64,000 bases of DNA. Source: Pleodorina starrii. Taxonomy: Eukaryota; Chlorophyta; Chlorophyceae; Chlamydomonadales; Volvocaceae. Both the position numbers and the translations under genes were made by a program. The DNA lies in NCBI GenBank assembly GCA_030267565.1, contig BRXU01000001.1:8066001-8130000 (forward strand), in the 5' to 3' direction. Of the stretch, positions 1 through 33,500 are shown in pieces. The stretch's first letter is position 1; each line of letters starts with the position of its first letter. The notes below the pieces were generated by a model. That model was not told the DNA's origin, made no database searches, and worked only from the letters and a program-made list of their open reading frames with translations.

Positions 1-6657
<6,657 letters not shown>

Positions 6658-6819
6658 GCCGATATACGCCCGCCTGCAACTGATGGCCCGCCGCGGGCCG
6701 ACGGTGGCCGAGGCGGATGTGAAAGCGCCAGGTCTTACGGCAGATGCAGGATAGCAAATCTGGCCTGCAAACATTAATGTAAACACGCACGGACACGTGC
6801 TAATCAAAATAAAAATCAA

Positions 6820-9031
6820 ACATCAGTCATCAGCCCTAATCAAATAAATCCCATGCCCGGTAATGTTCTTTATGTGTATATATCTGCATTAACGTACGTG
6901 AATACTATAATAAATTTACAACGTCCAAAGAATAACGCAACTTACCGACAGCAGTCTCTGCTGACTTGGCCGCGCCTGACCACCCCCATAACCATTTATG
7001 TATGGAAGTGCAAAACTCATCTAGCTAAAAATGAGTGAGATCCATGGTTGACAAGAGAGCCCGCCGCTGAAAGCCAGACGCATCCAGCAAAATAACTAAT
7101 GCATTAGATAATAGCGCTAAAAGATAATTCCAGTTTCATGAGATCATGGTCTACCCTCATGTATGTATTTCGGCTCTTGGCCTTCGGCTCTTGGCCTTCC
7201 ATGCCGATCCAGTGTCGCTTCGTTCAGCAAACATCCATCTGTTAAACCAAGAACTAATTGTGGATTAAGAAATATTTACTAAATAAGTATGGTACCTGAA
7301 CGAAGACTACTGACGCGCCACCTTATTACTTTATCGACGCGTGCCAATAACTTTCATTCGTTCACCAGAAGGTAACTCGGCAGCGTTAATTCCCCTAGCA
7401 TCAAGACGTCATTAGCACCGCACACTCCACTATACTCATGCCTCCTGAGACGGAGCCGGTGAACTGTCCTTACGTACTTGCTTCACGGAATAGTGTACAC
7501 AGAAAATGAAGGCTAGGGCTGTGCCTGCGCTATGCAACAATTACACGTGCTTCTCAGTATATATCACAACACTCTGACTACTTCAATACTTGCGCAAACA
7601 TGGTATGTGGTTTTGCTGGCTGCCAAGAACCTCGTAAACTAGGGAAAGTGTGCTGATTAGAGTTAAAGCAATAAACATAAACTATGCACAAGTAATGCTT
7701 CGATCAGTCCTGCTGGGAACCGTGCGACGAAGACGGAGCGAGGTCCCCGCGCGCAAGGGTAGGTAGCTACTAGGCCGCTTTTCGCAGGGACCCATCCATT
7801 GACGGTCGTCCTTGGAATTCTCAGCACGAGCGGCACAGAAGTAGCAGGATGAAGAACGCGCGAGCAACGTGCATGCGGTACGGATGTACTTGGCAAGCAA
7901 GGGCTACCACGTGCTGTACGTAAGCCGATTGCCGGAACGAAAACTAACGCGTCCTCCTCCAAACCCGCACTTGTTGACTTAAGCAAAGTACACCTGGCCG
8001 CCCTTACTTCGTTAAGCCGTCCATTCGCTGATTCGATTGCTTGACGCTTAAATTCAGAAGAGATAATTGACATCAATCCTTTATTACATCAAAGCAAGCA
8101 ATAATGTGCGGGCACGCGTCTTGGGTCGAGCCTGCTGGAGTGCTGGAGTGCTGGAGTAGTGCTGGAGCGAGTGCTGGAGTGCTGGAGTGCTAGAGTGCTG
8201 GAGTGCTGGTCGAGCCTGCTGTAATCAATTAATCTACTGGAGGAGAGACAAAACACAAACCTAACAGCGTAATGATTATACATGATTGATGAACGGGATT
8301 GGCGGGCTGCACACGAGCGACCACTGTCATCCATCCTGTCTTTTCCAGGTTAGCACGTTGCTTGTACTGCGCGACGTTTGTGCACACATATAAAACGCGA
8401 TAAATACATACTGGCGCAGGTCAGGCGGCACCGCACATCCCACCGTATGTAACCAAGCGATATATACGTACACATACACATACCAGCGGTCCGACCCCAT
8501 AGAATCCACGACAATACCTCGACATCGATTCTTCCACACACAATCTACATGTGTTCATAGAAAGCAGCGAATGCAAAGCGCGCCAAAGACACGATTTGTT
8601 ATATCAGCGTGCTTGTGCCCCCAGCTACATATGTGTACACTGCTAGCGTGTTAGTTGGGCCTGTCACGATATCGGTGTTTCATGTTTACATACTCTCCCG
8701 TGCATGCTACATGTATGATGCCCGTGCCGGCATCTATCCATGGTTCGGCCTTCACGACTATATATCACGACAGTTACCACGGGCGACACGCGAACAGATG
8801 TAAGCAGCAAAGGCTTATCCCGCGGATGCTCAGGACGGAGCCAGGCTTAGCTTACAACAGAGCGGTGTGTCGTATATACGTATATTAATTACAAGCAAGG
8901 CACGGTCCAGAGGGGTTGTCGGCACGACAGTTTACATTTGAGGGAGATACAACATACGATTATAAAATCTATGCCTGCGTGACTACTCAAGTCATCGATC
9001 TCGCCCTGGATGGCGCGCGGGCGCGCCATAA
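6820..9031. other. Spacer between gene L 5' end and gene M 3' end
   Basis: No exon, conserved motif or paralogous segment was recognised here beyond the minisatellite at 8124-8221. It should contain the gene L promoter (minus strand, above 6820), but no core promoter element could be singled out. Confidence 0.5.
8124..8221. repeat. Short minisatellite (GTGCTGGA-type) flanked by direct repeats
   Basis: About ten imperfect copies of an 8-bp unit (TGCTGGAG) with slipped variants, bracketed by two exact copies of GGTCGAGCCTGCTG (8124-8137 and 8208-8221). Intergenic. Confidence 0.85.
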
Positions 9032-9036
9032 TTACA
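9032..9036 (-). terminator. Candidate poly(A) signal TGTAA for gene M
   Basis: TGTAA on the minus strand, about 310 nt beyond the gene M stop at 9347. TGTAA is the usual polyadenylation signal in Chlamydomonas-type algae. Further TGTAA copies at 8932-8936 and 8889-8893 are alternatives. Confidence 0.35.
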
Positions 9037-9346
9037 GTGTTCAAAGCAATAGGTACCGCGTCTATGTGCTCACGCACAGCTAGCTAGGTTGAAGCAAGGT
9101 TGACACAGGAATGGCGCCCAAGAAATGTCGTTACGTGCGGCAAGGCTTGCAGGCGGTGAACACGTACATACACCGCGACTTGTATGTGTGTGTGTGTCAT
9201 CACCTACGCACTCCACCACATATCTGCACTCCCGCTTCGAACCAGATACCGTCAAATCTGTCGTCAGGAAGCCACGCACCACGAAGTCCCAAGCACACGC
9301 AGGATTTGCCAGGCCTTTGCGCCGCCGAACGCCTGCGCCGCCATTG

Positions 9347-22382
<13,036 letters not shown>

Positions 22383-25300
22383 CCCCCTCTTGTTGTGACA
22401 GCGGCTTGACCAAGATGTCGAGGCTGTGTATTGCAAACTGTACAGCCTCACAGCTTTCCGCCACTTGTGTTGAAAATGTTTGACTGCTCGTGTATTGGGC
22501 ATGGCATCAAGCCTGCTGGAAGCGGAACCGCCGCGGCCTGCCCCGTCACCGCTGTTGATGACAGGCCCGGGCACTAAAAACATTCTTAAAACCTAAGAAC
22601 CTATCATTATGTTTTGCGAGGTACGCAGTTTATTTCTGAGCCGTTTTCGCGATACGGTCGATCGTCGACGCTTGCTTTGTCGTCGCTCTGTCGACGCTCG
22701 CGAACACTCTTAATTATAGAGTATAAAATATGTATAAATGAAACATACAGTGTGTCCGCGTTTTCCGCATAAATAATTGATAACGTGTGCCGGTTTGGAC
22801 CTGTTTGGATGAGCGTTTATAGACACACAGTCACTTCATTCAAGGCATGTATATTCATCCGAAGTAAATATTTCGACTATTAAAAAGCGGTAAACGGTAA
22901 ATATTAAAAATGATATTACTTACTTTAATGCTGCTGGCCAGCTCACCCTGACAATTCGAGTCCACTACTGGAGTGGGCAACTAAACCCACTCGAATCGAT
23001 TGGTGAAGTCAGATTTGCAATTTGACCGACATGCCGGAAGGCCACTTGGGCTGCGACGGTGCCTCAGGCCTACCCTGGAGACCCATGGGCCAGGGGACGG
23101 CGGCTGGCAAAGGTTGGACTTTTGCAGACCGGGGCCTTCAGGGACCCGAAGAATTGTAAGAATGCTTTTCCTACACAGGTTGTCTTGCGAGGCGCAGGGT
23201 GCTGGTCGGGTCTGATAGAGCAAGGCGTGATGCAGCAGCGTTTGGTCATTTCCGCAGCGCACTGGTCATTTCAAATTATGAAAGTTGTATAAGGACTGCA
23301 CATTTGAAGAGTCTAATCCTAGTGGTCTCGGGTAATAAAAAACGTAGCTTTGAACGTAGTCCACTCCCAAAGTGGACCTCATTACCCAGTCCATGAGTGG
23401 ACACCGTACGACCCCCTAAGATGTGCTGGCTCAAGTACGCTAGGTAATAATGGTCTCTTTAGGTTAATTAGACCCCTTAAACTACAACGGTTTTTCAGCA
23501 GAGTCGAGTAGTATTGGGAAAGAGTTATTCTCCTTGCTTGTGTCACCCAGCGACAGAAGGAGCGATGTACTGACATTTTGCCTATATTTCTCCCATTTCT
23601 ACTTCATGGGCCAGGGTCGTGTATTCAATCCTGCTCGCTTATGCAGGATTTATAATCAAGTCTATCCCATGGGTGCTTACTTCAACCCAAATATACATCG
23701 CTGGCGACAATCCTAGTTGGGAGTGCCGTCAATCAATCCTAGATTAAGTAGTGGCAGCTTAGTTGCTAAACAGGCGCAATAAGGTAACCGAAAGTGAATC
23801 AGTTGCTTGTTGACATACCGCGCCGCCGTATTAAGTAAGGGTCGTCTCAAGACGAACTCGTCTCAAGACGAAGCTTGTACCATTACTGGACATAGACGCA
23901 TTTCACGCCGCACTGACTCGGAAAGGATTGGTTGAGCAACCATACGGAACCCCCAGGATTGTCGTCAGGGACGACGGATCCCCAGGATTAGCGGAACGTT
24001 CTGTCGTCTGGTTGATGTCTGACATTACCCTTGCCATCAAACGGACGAATAGTTGCAGATCGGCAATGCTATAACACGCACTTCCTTACAATTTTTCCTG
24101 CTGAGCACCCTAGCTACCTCCTCTTGCATTGATGGCATGCGGAACCGGGGTTGGGGAGTGCACTGCATGATTACAGACAAGTACCGACCTGTTTATTACA
24201 GTTATTTGCCTGTTTGCCAAGTACAAACCTTCGGTACGTCGGTCCCGATTTCCACGCGATATTCCGTCGGTGTCCTTGCTTCCTGCCTCTGGCCGCCAGC
24301 AGCAGTGATTGAACACCGTAGCCCTGACGGAATAAAGAATCGGCGTGAACCGTACCCATGCACAATAATCCATACATCGCCTGCATTCGCGGGCCCTGCG
24401 TGAACACGAAATGCCAACTAATAGTGTAGGACTGTAATTATGGTCGTACAGTGGGCGACTGTATGTATGCGGCTTGCCGTGATGAACAACCGAGCACGCA
24501 TGTGTGCAACAGTGACACGACACTTCAGCCATACGCAAGTTGTAGGAATGAATGCACACGACAACATAAGTACAGAAGAGTAATTCATGCAGACGCGCCA
24601 CCGACCAAGCCTCCAAAAACGAATGGCAGGCCAGTCATACATACACCGACAGGGAAAATAGACGGTACATACAGCTTAAACAGTCAGTTCTGCACTGACT
24701 GGATGGGAACAAGTTGAATATTCAACACGCACGAGGTGATATGAACGGGCAGCTCGTCATCAGCGTATACGAGCTACGCCGTTACCAGCACGTTTTTGCG
24801 CACGAGAAACGCACTTGACGCAGCCTCTTGGATGCATGGCTTGAATGGCAATACATACGGCCATGAACCATTATATAACTAGCAGACAGTTTGCACATAA
24901 TTAACTTATAATTGGCAGCATTGGCATGACAGCGTCGAATGAACACCTCAATACATCCGCTCCCAATAGACAATCAAAACAGCCAACCGCCGCCATCGAA
25001 TGAAGCTGCGTGCCAGCAAGCGCCGCCTCAACCTAACCACGTACGGCAAATCCATACATGTGCATTCATCAATAATGGCGCAATAGTCTTGCTTCGATCT
25101 CCCAGATCTCTCGTAATTGATGTAGAAGATGCTGCGCACTGCTGCGCGCGTGCAGCGTTGCTTGGGACGCAATGCTAGGAGACGATTACGAAGAAAGCGC
25201 CCCGGATAGGATAAATTCACTAGCTGATTGTGTATATGTATTTATTTATATGGATGGAAGGAAAGGACCAAAAGCACGGCCTAATATGGACACAAAGGTA

Positions 25301-25705
25301 GACTGTCATGCACCTGATACGAAAACGTTCACATCCACACAAACACACAAATGCACATGCAACATGTTTCAGCCGAGCAAGCGAAATACGTACGCAGCCC
25401 ATCCAAATGCTTGCATGCTACACCTGCATGCACCTCCGTCGTCTCATTTTTTGGATGCACGCCCCTGTTTCCATGGATGCATGGAAACCTTCTTTATGCG
25501 TGCTGAAGCTCCTGCCGCCGTCTCTATTCCTGCCGTGCATGCATGCGATTTGCATGTAAGCCGGCTGCATGTCCCAGCTGCCGTACGTGCGTGAGACAGC
25601 GCTCGCATGCAGGCTTGCTTCCGTCATTGCATGCCCGTTTCCCGATGTTGTGCATCACCGCGCATCATGCATTTGCCGCCCCCACTTCATGTCATACGCG
25701 CTTGC
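22383..25705. other. Spacer between gene M 5' end and gene R stop
   Basis: It must hold the gene M promoter (minus strand, above 22382) and the gene R 3' UTR. No TATA box at a convincing distance and no clear poly(A) signal for gene R were found. An open minus-strand stretch at about 24202-24417 (WIIVHGYGSRRFF) looks protein-like but has no confident partner exon. A 15-bp direct repeat (TCGTCTCAAGACGAA) occurs twice near 23842-23872. Confidence 0.5.
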
Positions 25706-27559
25706 TCACATGCGTGCCTTCATCCCGCTGCTTCCCCGCGGCCGTCGCATCACTGGCGGCGGACCCTGTGGCTCTCCATACTCTGCTGGAGCCCTACCGG
25801 CGCCGCCGGCAACGCGGCCGCTTCTCCAGGCGGCCCGAACGGCACTTTCTGTAGCGCCGTCGCCACCGCCGCAGTCACCCGGCGCGGTCTCAATGGCGCG
25901 CACGGCCGCACTCATCCTTGCACGGCCCGCTCCGGCACGTGCAACGGAATTTTGCGAACGAACACGACCTACGGCCGCATCGGTGTTACCCTCGTGATAG
26001 TTGTCACCGCTGCCGTTCCTGCGATAGCCAGCATCATTGTCGTCGTCTTCGTTGTCAGCACTGGTCAGCTTCTTTGTGGCTGCCGCCGTATCGACATTTT
26101 TGGGCGCTTTCCGCATTTTGCTCAAGCACCACGCGCTCACAGCACCCAAGACGCCCTTGATCGTGCAGCACACGTTGTAAAAACCGTACAGGATGATGGA
26201 CAGGGACACGAGGGCGAAGCAGGCTGCGGGGCGCGGGGACAAAAAGGGGTACAAGGTTCGTTGGTCTTATTAATACTCTGGATACTGGGCGGATCGCGGA
26301 TGTTGTAGATAGTCGTTCGTTACAAGCCATACTTCCATGCGTGGCGAGCGAGTAAACGTGCTGTGCAGGCTGGTCGTGCTGGGAGCTTGGAAAGCCGCCA
26401 TTCCCGCATGAACGCTCACAAACTGCGTGCCCTCCCATTGGCCAGTCACAAGCGCACAGCCGGCAATAAAATAATAGCACGAGCTCAACACATCTCAATC
26501 CATTGTAGCCCAGCAGGCCCACAAGTGTTATAACCGGCTACATCACTGCAGAGGGGGTGCAAGTCGCTTGCTTGCACTAATGCACATCCCGTTCTCATCT
26601 GTGAAGAGGACCGCAACGCGACTATGTTGTCTTTCTACCACGTTATGTCCTACAGGAAACAACGGTCATTTGCGTGGCATGGCTGCACTAATCGATGTTT
26701 GCCCCAACCCATTTTATCTGACGAAGCCGCCGTGTATGTACCTATCAATATGTCTTACCAAGCATAAGGAACGTGGTGGGCGCGCGGTTGTTGGGCGTGC
26801 TGTTGATCAACACGAAGGCACAGCACAGGAGCACCATCATCCCGCCGTGGCAAATAACTTCCATCATTAATAGCTTCCAGTCAGCGTAGGGGCGCCAGAT
26901 GCCTAGGTACACCACCATTAGCGTCTGCAACGTGCATACTAGCCCCAGCTGTAGCGTGCTGCGATGCTGGCTGCCAAAGTAGCCGAACGCTGCTGCGCAC
27001 AGGGCCTTGTGGGATACGTTGAAGCAGTGAGCGCACAGGATCATCTTTGTCTCGCGGCCGTACTGCCTGTCGCGGAACTGCGGTCAAGGAGCAGCGGATA
27101 TAGCAGAACGGGATCGGAAGATACTCATGGGCATGGCCAACGCGCGCGTGCGGATGGTTATGACGATGCGGTGACTTTGTATGCGGCATCTACGCTCGCA
27201 TGCGCAAACGCAATGAAAACCGCTAGCTGTCCGACACTGAGCAGAAAGTAAAGAAAAAGCCTCGAAATACTGTACGCATGCAACCTCAAACGTATCCGTT
27301 GTACTTTCGAGAGTTTGCCCGTCGTAATAATCTTGTTATTTTCCCACCCCGCGAATTACTGATTGCACACATTATTTATGTCGCACGCACAGCCATATAT
27401 ACACCACGCGAAGAGCTACATGCCGGCGCGCCCTCACCCCTATCGCATCCTCGAAAAGGAACTCGAAACGCGCCAGGAAACCGATCGAGGGTGCAATAGA
27501 CAGGCGTACTGTCCAGCAGTCCGGCAAGTAATGCATCCGGTACATTGGAGCTTGCTTGC
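25706..27559 (-). other. Gene R membrane core, C-terminal half and tail
   Basis: Exons 27438-27559, 26759-27077 and 25706-26223. They contain [29 protein letters not shown], a series of hydrophobic segments ([48 protein letters not shown]), [11 protein letters not shown] and a charged tail ending in TGA. Exon lengths 122 and 319 equal those of gene M. Confidence 0.7.
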
Positions 27560-30500
27560 CTGTGTGGGCGAATCGAATGGGGGAAAGGAATTGCGTTGGT
27601 TGGCGATTTACATACGTTTTAGTGAGGTTCAACACTGATGTGTCTCCGCAGGTGCGAGCATGGGCCGCAAGGATTAGTGGACTGCCGAAGCACAGGTAAG
27701 ACGCGCAAGATCCTGCCGGTGCTTGCGAGCAGCGCAGGTGGGCATGGTGACAGCAAACACGGTCAACAAATGTAATGCAGGCACGCGAATAGCGGTCATC
27801 CCCTAGACCTTGCTTCACATTCCCACACGGATTATTCCGGCAAATATGCAGCTTGTGTACATGTATGTCTTAGGGTTTCAAAATATTCACACCACTTACC
27901 AGGATACAACTTAAGCATCTTCTTGTCGACTTCCGATGGCGCAACCTCTGTGAATGCATCGTTGCGAAGCCTGAAGGCGCCCGCCTCGCGACCCTCCGCC
28001 ACGGGCCGCTGCTGGCCCTGCGGAAACACCTCCAGAGGGCCATCCGCAGACCACCAGACCGCTGTTGAGCCCGAGCCGTTGCCCCCATCCGCCGCATCAC
28101 CGCACCCGACGCCATGCCCGCCGCTGCTGCTCTTTGCCTTGCGCGTGCGGCTATAGTTTCTGCCGTCGTCCTCCGGATCGTACAAATTGGCCTGCTCCTC
28201 TCCGTCGGTAACTGTGTCGCCCATGTAGATCTGCGGCGCCGAGGCGTGAACCTGTGGAGGGCTTCGTGGTGAACACGGTATGGCCGCTGCATCAGCCACC
28301 ACCACGGGCATGCCCGGCACTGAGTGCCTGTCGGTACGTGTGCCATCAGCCAGCTGGCCGTCATCATCACCATCACCATTTCCACCCACAGCGTCGGGGC
28401 CTTTCTTGCTGGTGTCGCCATCGTCAGCAGCCGTGTAGGCGCTGCCTTGCCGTGGAGTGGACCCGATGGGGCTGTTGGCCACATCGTAGAGAAGGCGGGG
28501 GTCGCAGATAGGCAACGTGATCTGCTCGTCGGTGCTGTCAGGCGTCTCCGTCGCCTCTGCCACGGGGCCGGCCGGGTTCCCAGGACTGCCACCGCTACCC
28601 TCACGATCGGCACCCTCGGCATTCCCATCCAGCCTAGCTCGAACCAGGGGCCGCCTCAAAGGCGCTACGGCCTGGCTTATGTTGGCGCTGACATGAGGTG
28701 AGACGGATGCCGTGCTCCGCATCAGTCGTGTGGACTCCCTGCCGGGTGCGACACGCGATGAAGCCAGGCGGCCTGGCGATGGCATGCTGGTTCGGCCAGC
28801 AGGCTGGCCCCAGGTCGCCGCCTGGACACCCTGTCCGCTACCGCCGGCGGCCCCTGGTGAGCTTGGTGGAATATCATTGGAGCTAGGACCGGGCCGCCCG
28901 TCCAGGGGACTGACGTCATCGGTGCTGCTGGGCCGCAGGCTGGGGCCTCCCAATCGGGGGTTGGAAAGGAAGCGCATTACGCGATTTAGGGGGCTGGACG
29001 TGCCGCTGCTGGTTGCTGCAATGCCGGCCGCCCTGTCCTCATCCACCATCTGTGTCAATACGCATGAGGGCCGCGGGTTAAGGCGGCCGATGTGATCACA
29101 TGTCAAGGCCGAAGCGAAGATCACATGTCCAGGGAGGCCTGTAATGGAAATGTAGCCTTGCCTTCCATCCCGCCCACCTAGCGACGCGGAGGCAGGCATC
29201 ATGACGTTTTATCCTAGGAACATAAGCGATTAGTGCCATGTGTATGGGCCGCAGTTACTCGCCCCCTTGATCTCAAGCAGTCCGTACCGCGTACCCCTCG
29301 TGCCATCACAAGTCAAGACAGCCTGACCGACCTTGCTCAACGCCTCTGGAAGCAGCGCCACGGCGGCGTCCGCGGGCGACCGAAGGCTGGATGCGCCCAA
29401 CGGCCGTTGCATCCGCCGTGGCTGCTGCAGCTGCCGCTCCAGGGAGATGGATCCAGACAGCTGCCCCTCCAGGTGCTGCTGACGGGTCAGGGCTGCTGGG
29501 TCGTAGTCACCACTTGCGGCCGCCGGCGGGGGCGCCTTGACGCTGCGGGCCCGCAGGCTTACCATGGGAACCATGCCGGAGTTCTCGCCACTGCGTGGGT
29601 GCGATGCGCTGTCGGCGTCGCCCGCGTCACTGAGCACCGCCGCCAGGGAGCGGTTTGCCTGCAGCGGCCTTGCGGCCGTCGGTGCTTGCGGGCTGTTGTC
29701 ACGGCCCAAGTGGGTGGATGACGTGGCGGCGGCGAACGCACTGGAGCTGACAGCAGCTTGGGACGAAGCAGCCGGGCCTTCGAGTGCCTCTGCAACAGTT
29801 GCGATGACAGCAGCGGCCAGCGGCCGGCATGCATAGATTAAGACGTGCCGGTTCCAGCAGGGCCAGCGATGTGCAGGTGCTGGCGGGGGGATGATGGTAA
29901 CGAGTAAAAAAAGGGGCACGCAGGTACGCCAGACAGTCACTTACTGCCAGAGCGGACCCCGGCTTCCACTGTCTTTGCGTCCCAGTCCGTCCACCACGCA
30001 CCGCACCCACCTCGAAATTGCGCTTCCATTTCCAACCAGTTCAGGGCTAAATCGCCGGGCACCACCAGCGCCGCACTATCGTCGTTGCTGCTAACGTCCG
30101 TGACCGCCACGTCTGGCCGGCGCAGCACCGACTCACGCGGCACCGCCATCGGATTCAGGGCTACGTCCACGGCAGTCGACTCTGCCACGGCGCCCTTCCT
30201 GCTCCGCCTCATCAGCGGCGGCTCGTCAGCAGCATTCTCCTCTCCTCCCTGGCCGACTGAGTCATAGTACATACCACCACTGCCACCAACGTCGGCCGAC
30301 CTGCGCTGCTGCTTGGGCATCTGCTGCTGTTTCGGCCCGTGCCAGTGCGGCGACATCCCCTCATAGGGCGTGCTGGCCTCAGAGTGCACTTGGCGCCGCG
30401 GCGCGCTACTCGTCATCATAACATCGTCAGCGAAGCTCGCGGGAGGAGGCCGAATGAACTTGCGGGAAAGGTTAACACTGTGATGCTGGGAGCCATCCGG

Positions 30501-33500
30501 GACGATCTCCCGCAGCAGCGGCCTGCGTGGTGCCGCAGCCCCACGGTCGACGGAGCCGCCGGTCGTCAGGCTTCGGCCATACCGCGGCGGCATCGGAGTC
30601 GGCTCCAGGAGCTCCTCCTCAGGCTCCTCCGGGTCCGCCTCCAGGTCCTGCTCGTAGCCGAGCGACCGCCGGAAAAGTGATCCGCCGGAAACCGATGTAG
30701 CCGTTGGCTTGCCGTTGTACTGTGGCCGCCGTGGCGCCCGGCTTGGCATGACCTGTTCCTCGGGTGCGATCTCCTCGTCACCGCCATCATCCTGAACCCC
30801 GGCGGAGGGACGCTTCATGCCACGGACCAGCGGCCGGCTTGGCCGCGTTGCAAGCGGTGGGGCGACGGCACCGCCGCCGTAGTAGTCATAATCGTCCTCA
30901 TCAACATCGTTGACGTTTTGAGAGAAGTGGATGCGGCGACTGGTCCTTTCGGGGGACGCGCCGCTTGGCTCTGCTCGCGCACCTTGCACGGGCTGCGAGA
31001 TGCCACCCTCGTCATCTTCGCCGTGCTCGAACCTACGACCCGCCCTTCCATATCCCTCATCGACCGATCTGCCGTATGCACCAAGCCCAAGCGCCGCCTC
31101 CTCACTCTCCGGGGACATCCCCCTGCCATTACCAGCTGGACCCAACATGGGCCGCCGGCGGGATGCAGGTGGCCTGGCGGCGACTGCGGGGCCCGTTTGG
31201 CCTCTCGCCGCTACACCACCAAGGCTCTGCTGCGAAGACAAATGCTGCCCACTGCGACCGACGTAGTTGCCGCCACCGGCGTCGCCAGGCTCTTGTACGG
31301 CAGCACCGGAGCCCAATTTTTTACTTGCTGCGGCGGGTCGTGGGTCACGGCACGAAGAGCAGGGCAAACAGAAGTTGAGCGTGTCAGGAGACGGTCCCAT
31401 ATACATCGAGGGTGCGACAGCGGCTGTCCGAACACTCCGGTGGGCTATTGTTTGTCATGCATCTGCGGGTTAGTTGGCTACGAAGTATGGAGTCCTGTAC
31501 AGCCGTTCGTAGGATACAGCAGGAACGACGAACACAGGACACATAAACAGAAACAATAGCAGGTAACAGACAGCGGGAGGAAGGTGGTGCGATAGCCAGC
31601 TTGAGCCCAACGCACCTGCCACCGGCAGGGACCAGTGCGGCCCCATTGTCAGTCGGTCGGACTCCTCCTCCGCCTTTCCCATAGGCCTTCGGTGCATTGA
31701 GACACCGCTGGTGACCCCGCCCGTATATCTTTCCTCCTGGTAATCGCCGGGCGGGTTCTCGGTGGATTCATGAACCCGACGGCGGGCCAACGCTGTCACA
31801 TCCGCATTTGCAGGTGCTTCGAAACCCCGCTCTTGGGTTTCGCCTTCGTCGGTATCGTTCTGTCCTTGTTTCCAGTGGGGGCCTTCCTCAGGCGCGTCCT
31901 GTGACTGTACATACACACAATAAGGTGCAGGGCCAAGGAGGGCATGGGCGTCGCCCGGTGGGAGAGATGTGAGGCTGGGATGGTGAACACGGGTCAATGG
32001 GTCGTTTGGCAGGCAGGCGAGTCCCGGTACGAGCAACGCGGCGACGGATGGCAAGGCGGATGGCGTGCTCTGCTCGCACGCACATCAACGCTGCTGCGTG
32101 GCATCAGCCGTCCAGCAGCATAACAAAGCCCGAGCGGGCGACCGCAGCCTCTGGAATGTGAATGATTGCAGTAGGCTGTGGTGGCCGCCCGGGCGCGTGC
32201 AATGCACTTGAAACAAGCAAAGGCGTTAATCAAGCAACTGAACCCGCAGAAGAGGTAATAATCATATCTAGAAAAGGAGACATTGGACCCGGATGCAGTC
32301 ACCCAAGGAGGCCGCCAGCTAGCGGGGCGGATGCACCATTTCGCAATCAGCAGCCCACCTTCTCCACCAGGTACCAGCGGCAGAACGTCAACCACCACAC
32401 GAGCATGAAATATGGCAGCACCAGGAGTCCCAGCACGCACGCGGCGACAATTTGATTCTTGTTCCACTCGATGCGTGATCCACCCAGCGCGAGGCAGCTG
32501 AAGAACGTGACTGCCACAACAAGCAGGCCTGCGTGTCATGGTCAGGCCGGGTCAGGCATCATAGGGTCGCGTGCGTCAATTTAGGCAAGGGTTTGCTGTG
32601 TGTTTGAAGCCATCGGTGGCCATGAACGACCAACGACAACAAACACGGCGTTTCCGTTGACCCCATTCCATTCGCAGGCGGCTGCTTTGGAACTGCCCCA
32701 CCGCCTTGGATTGTTCTGTGCCACAAGCCGTTCCTCCCCAAACCCTCCAGAATCTAGCCCTCCACTGGCAACTGTGAGGTGGTGCGGCGCACATGCAACA
32801 CCCTGCACTCGTAACGCAAGCGCTATTTCCTTCATCGCGCTATGGCTGTCACAGGAAGTGTCAACGCCTAGCGGAAAGCATCCAGATGTTGCACAAGCTG
32901 CGGCAAGCTGCACGGCGCCGCAGCAGCACCTGCCCACTGCATCAGAAGCAACTGCAGAGCGCGCCAAACAAACGGCACACACCTATCGTGTCCATCTCGA
33001 CTCGCGGGAAAATCAGAATTGGAGGAAGATCCGGGCCAATCAGGAGCTTGTAGAGAACTATTACGACGCAGTGGCCCACGAACAGGCCGCCCGTCAGGAA
33101 TCCAGCAAATGCCAGCGTCCACAAGAGGTCCTGAGAGCTCTTCGAAGTTCCCTTCGGCTTCGTGGTGTTGACAGTAGTGCTGTTGGATGCCCCGGCGTTG
33201 GCATCCAAGCCGCTGAAATCGATGACCTGGCCGCTGGGGTCCAAGCCCACGACGTCGTTTTCACTGCCTGCAGCTGCAGCACCGCCAATGACGTACATGT
33301 TGAGGCTTCCGGCGTCGCTGCTGCTGGCTTTGTCGCGACCAGTGTTTGTGCTGCTGCCTTGAGGCGATACCTCGGAGACGGTCTGGAGCCAGGCTATCAA
33401 GGCATCGCGCCCGGAGGCAGACTGGACCTGTGGTGACTGCACTGGGGGAGGCCTGGGTGCCGGCCGAGGCGGCGACGGCGGCCGTCCCAGCCGCGGCGCT

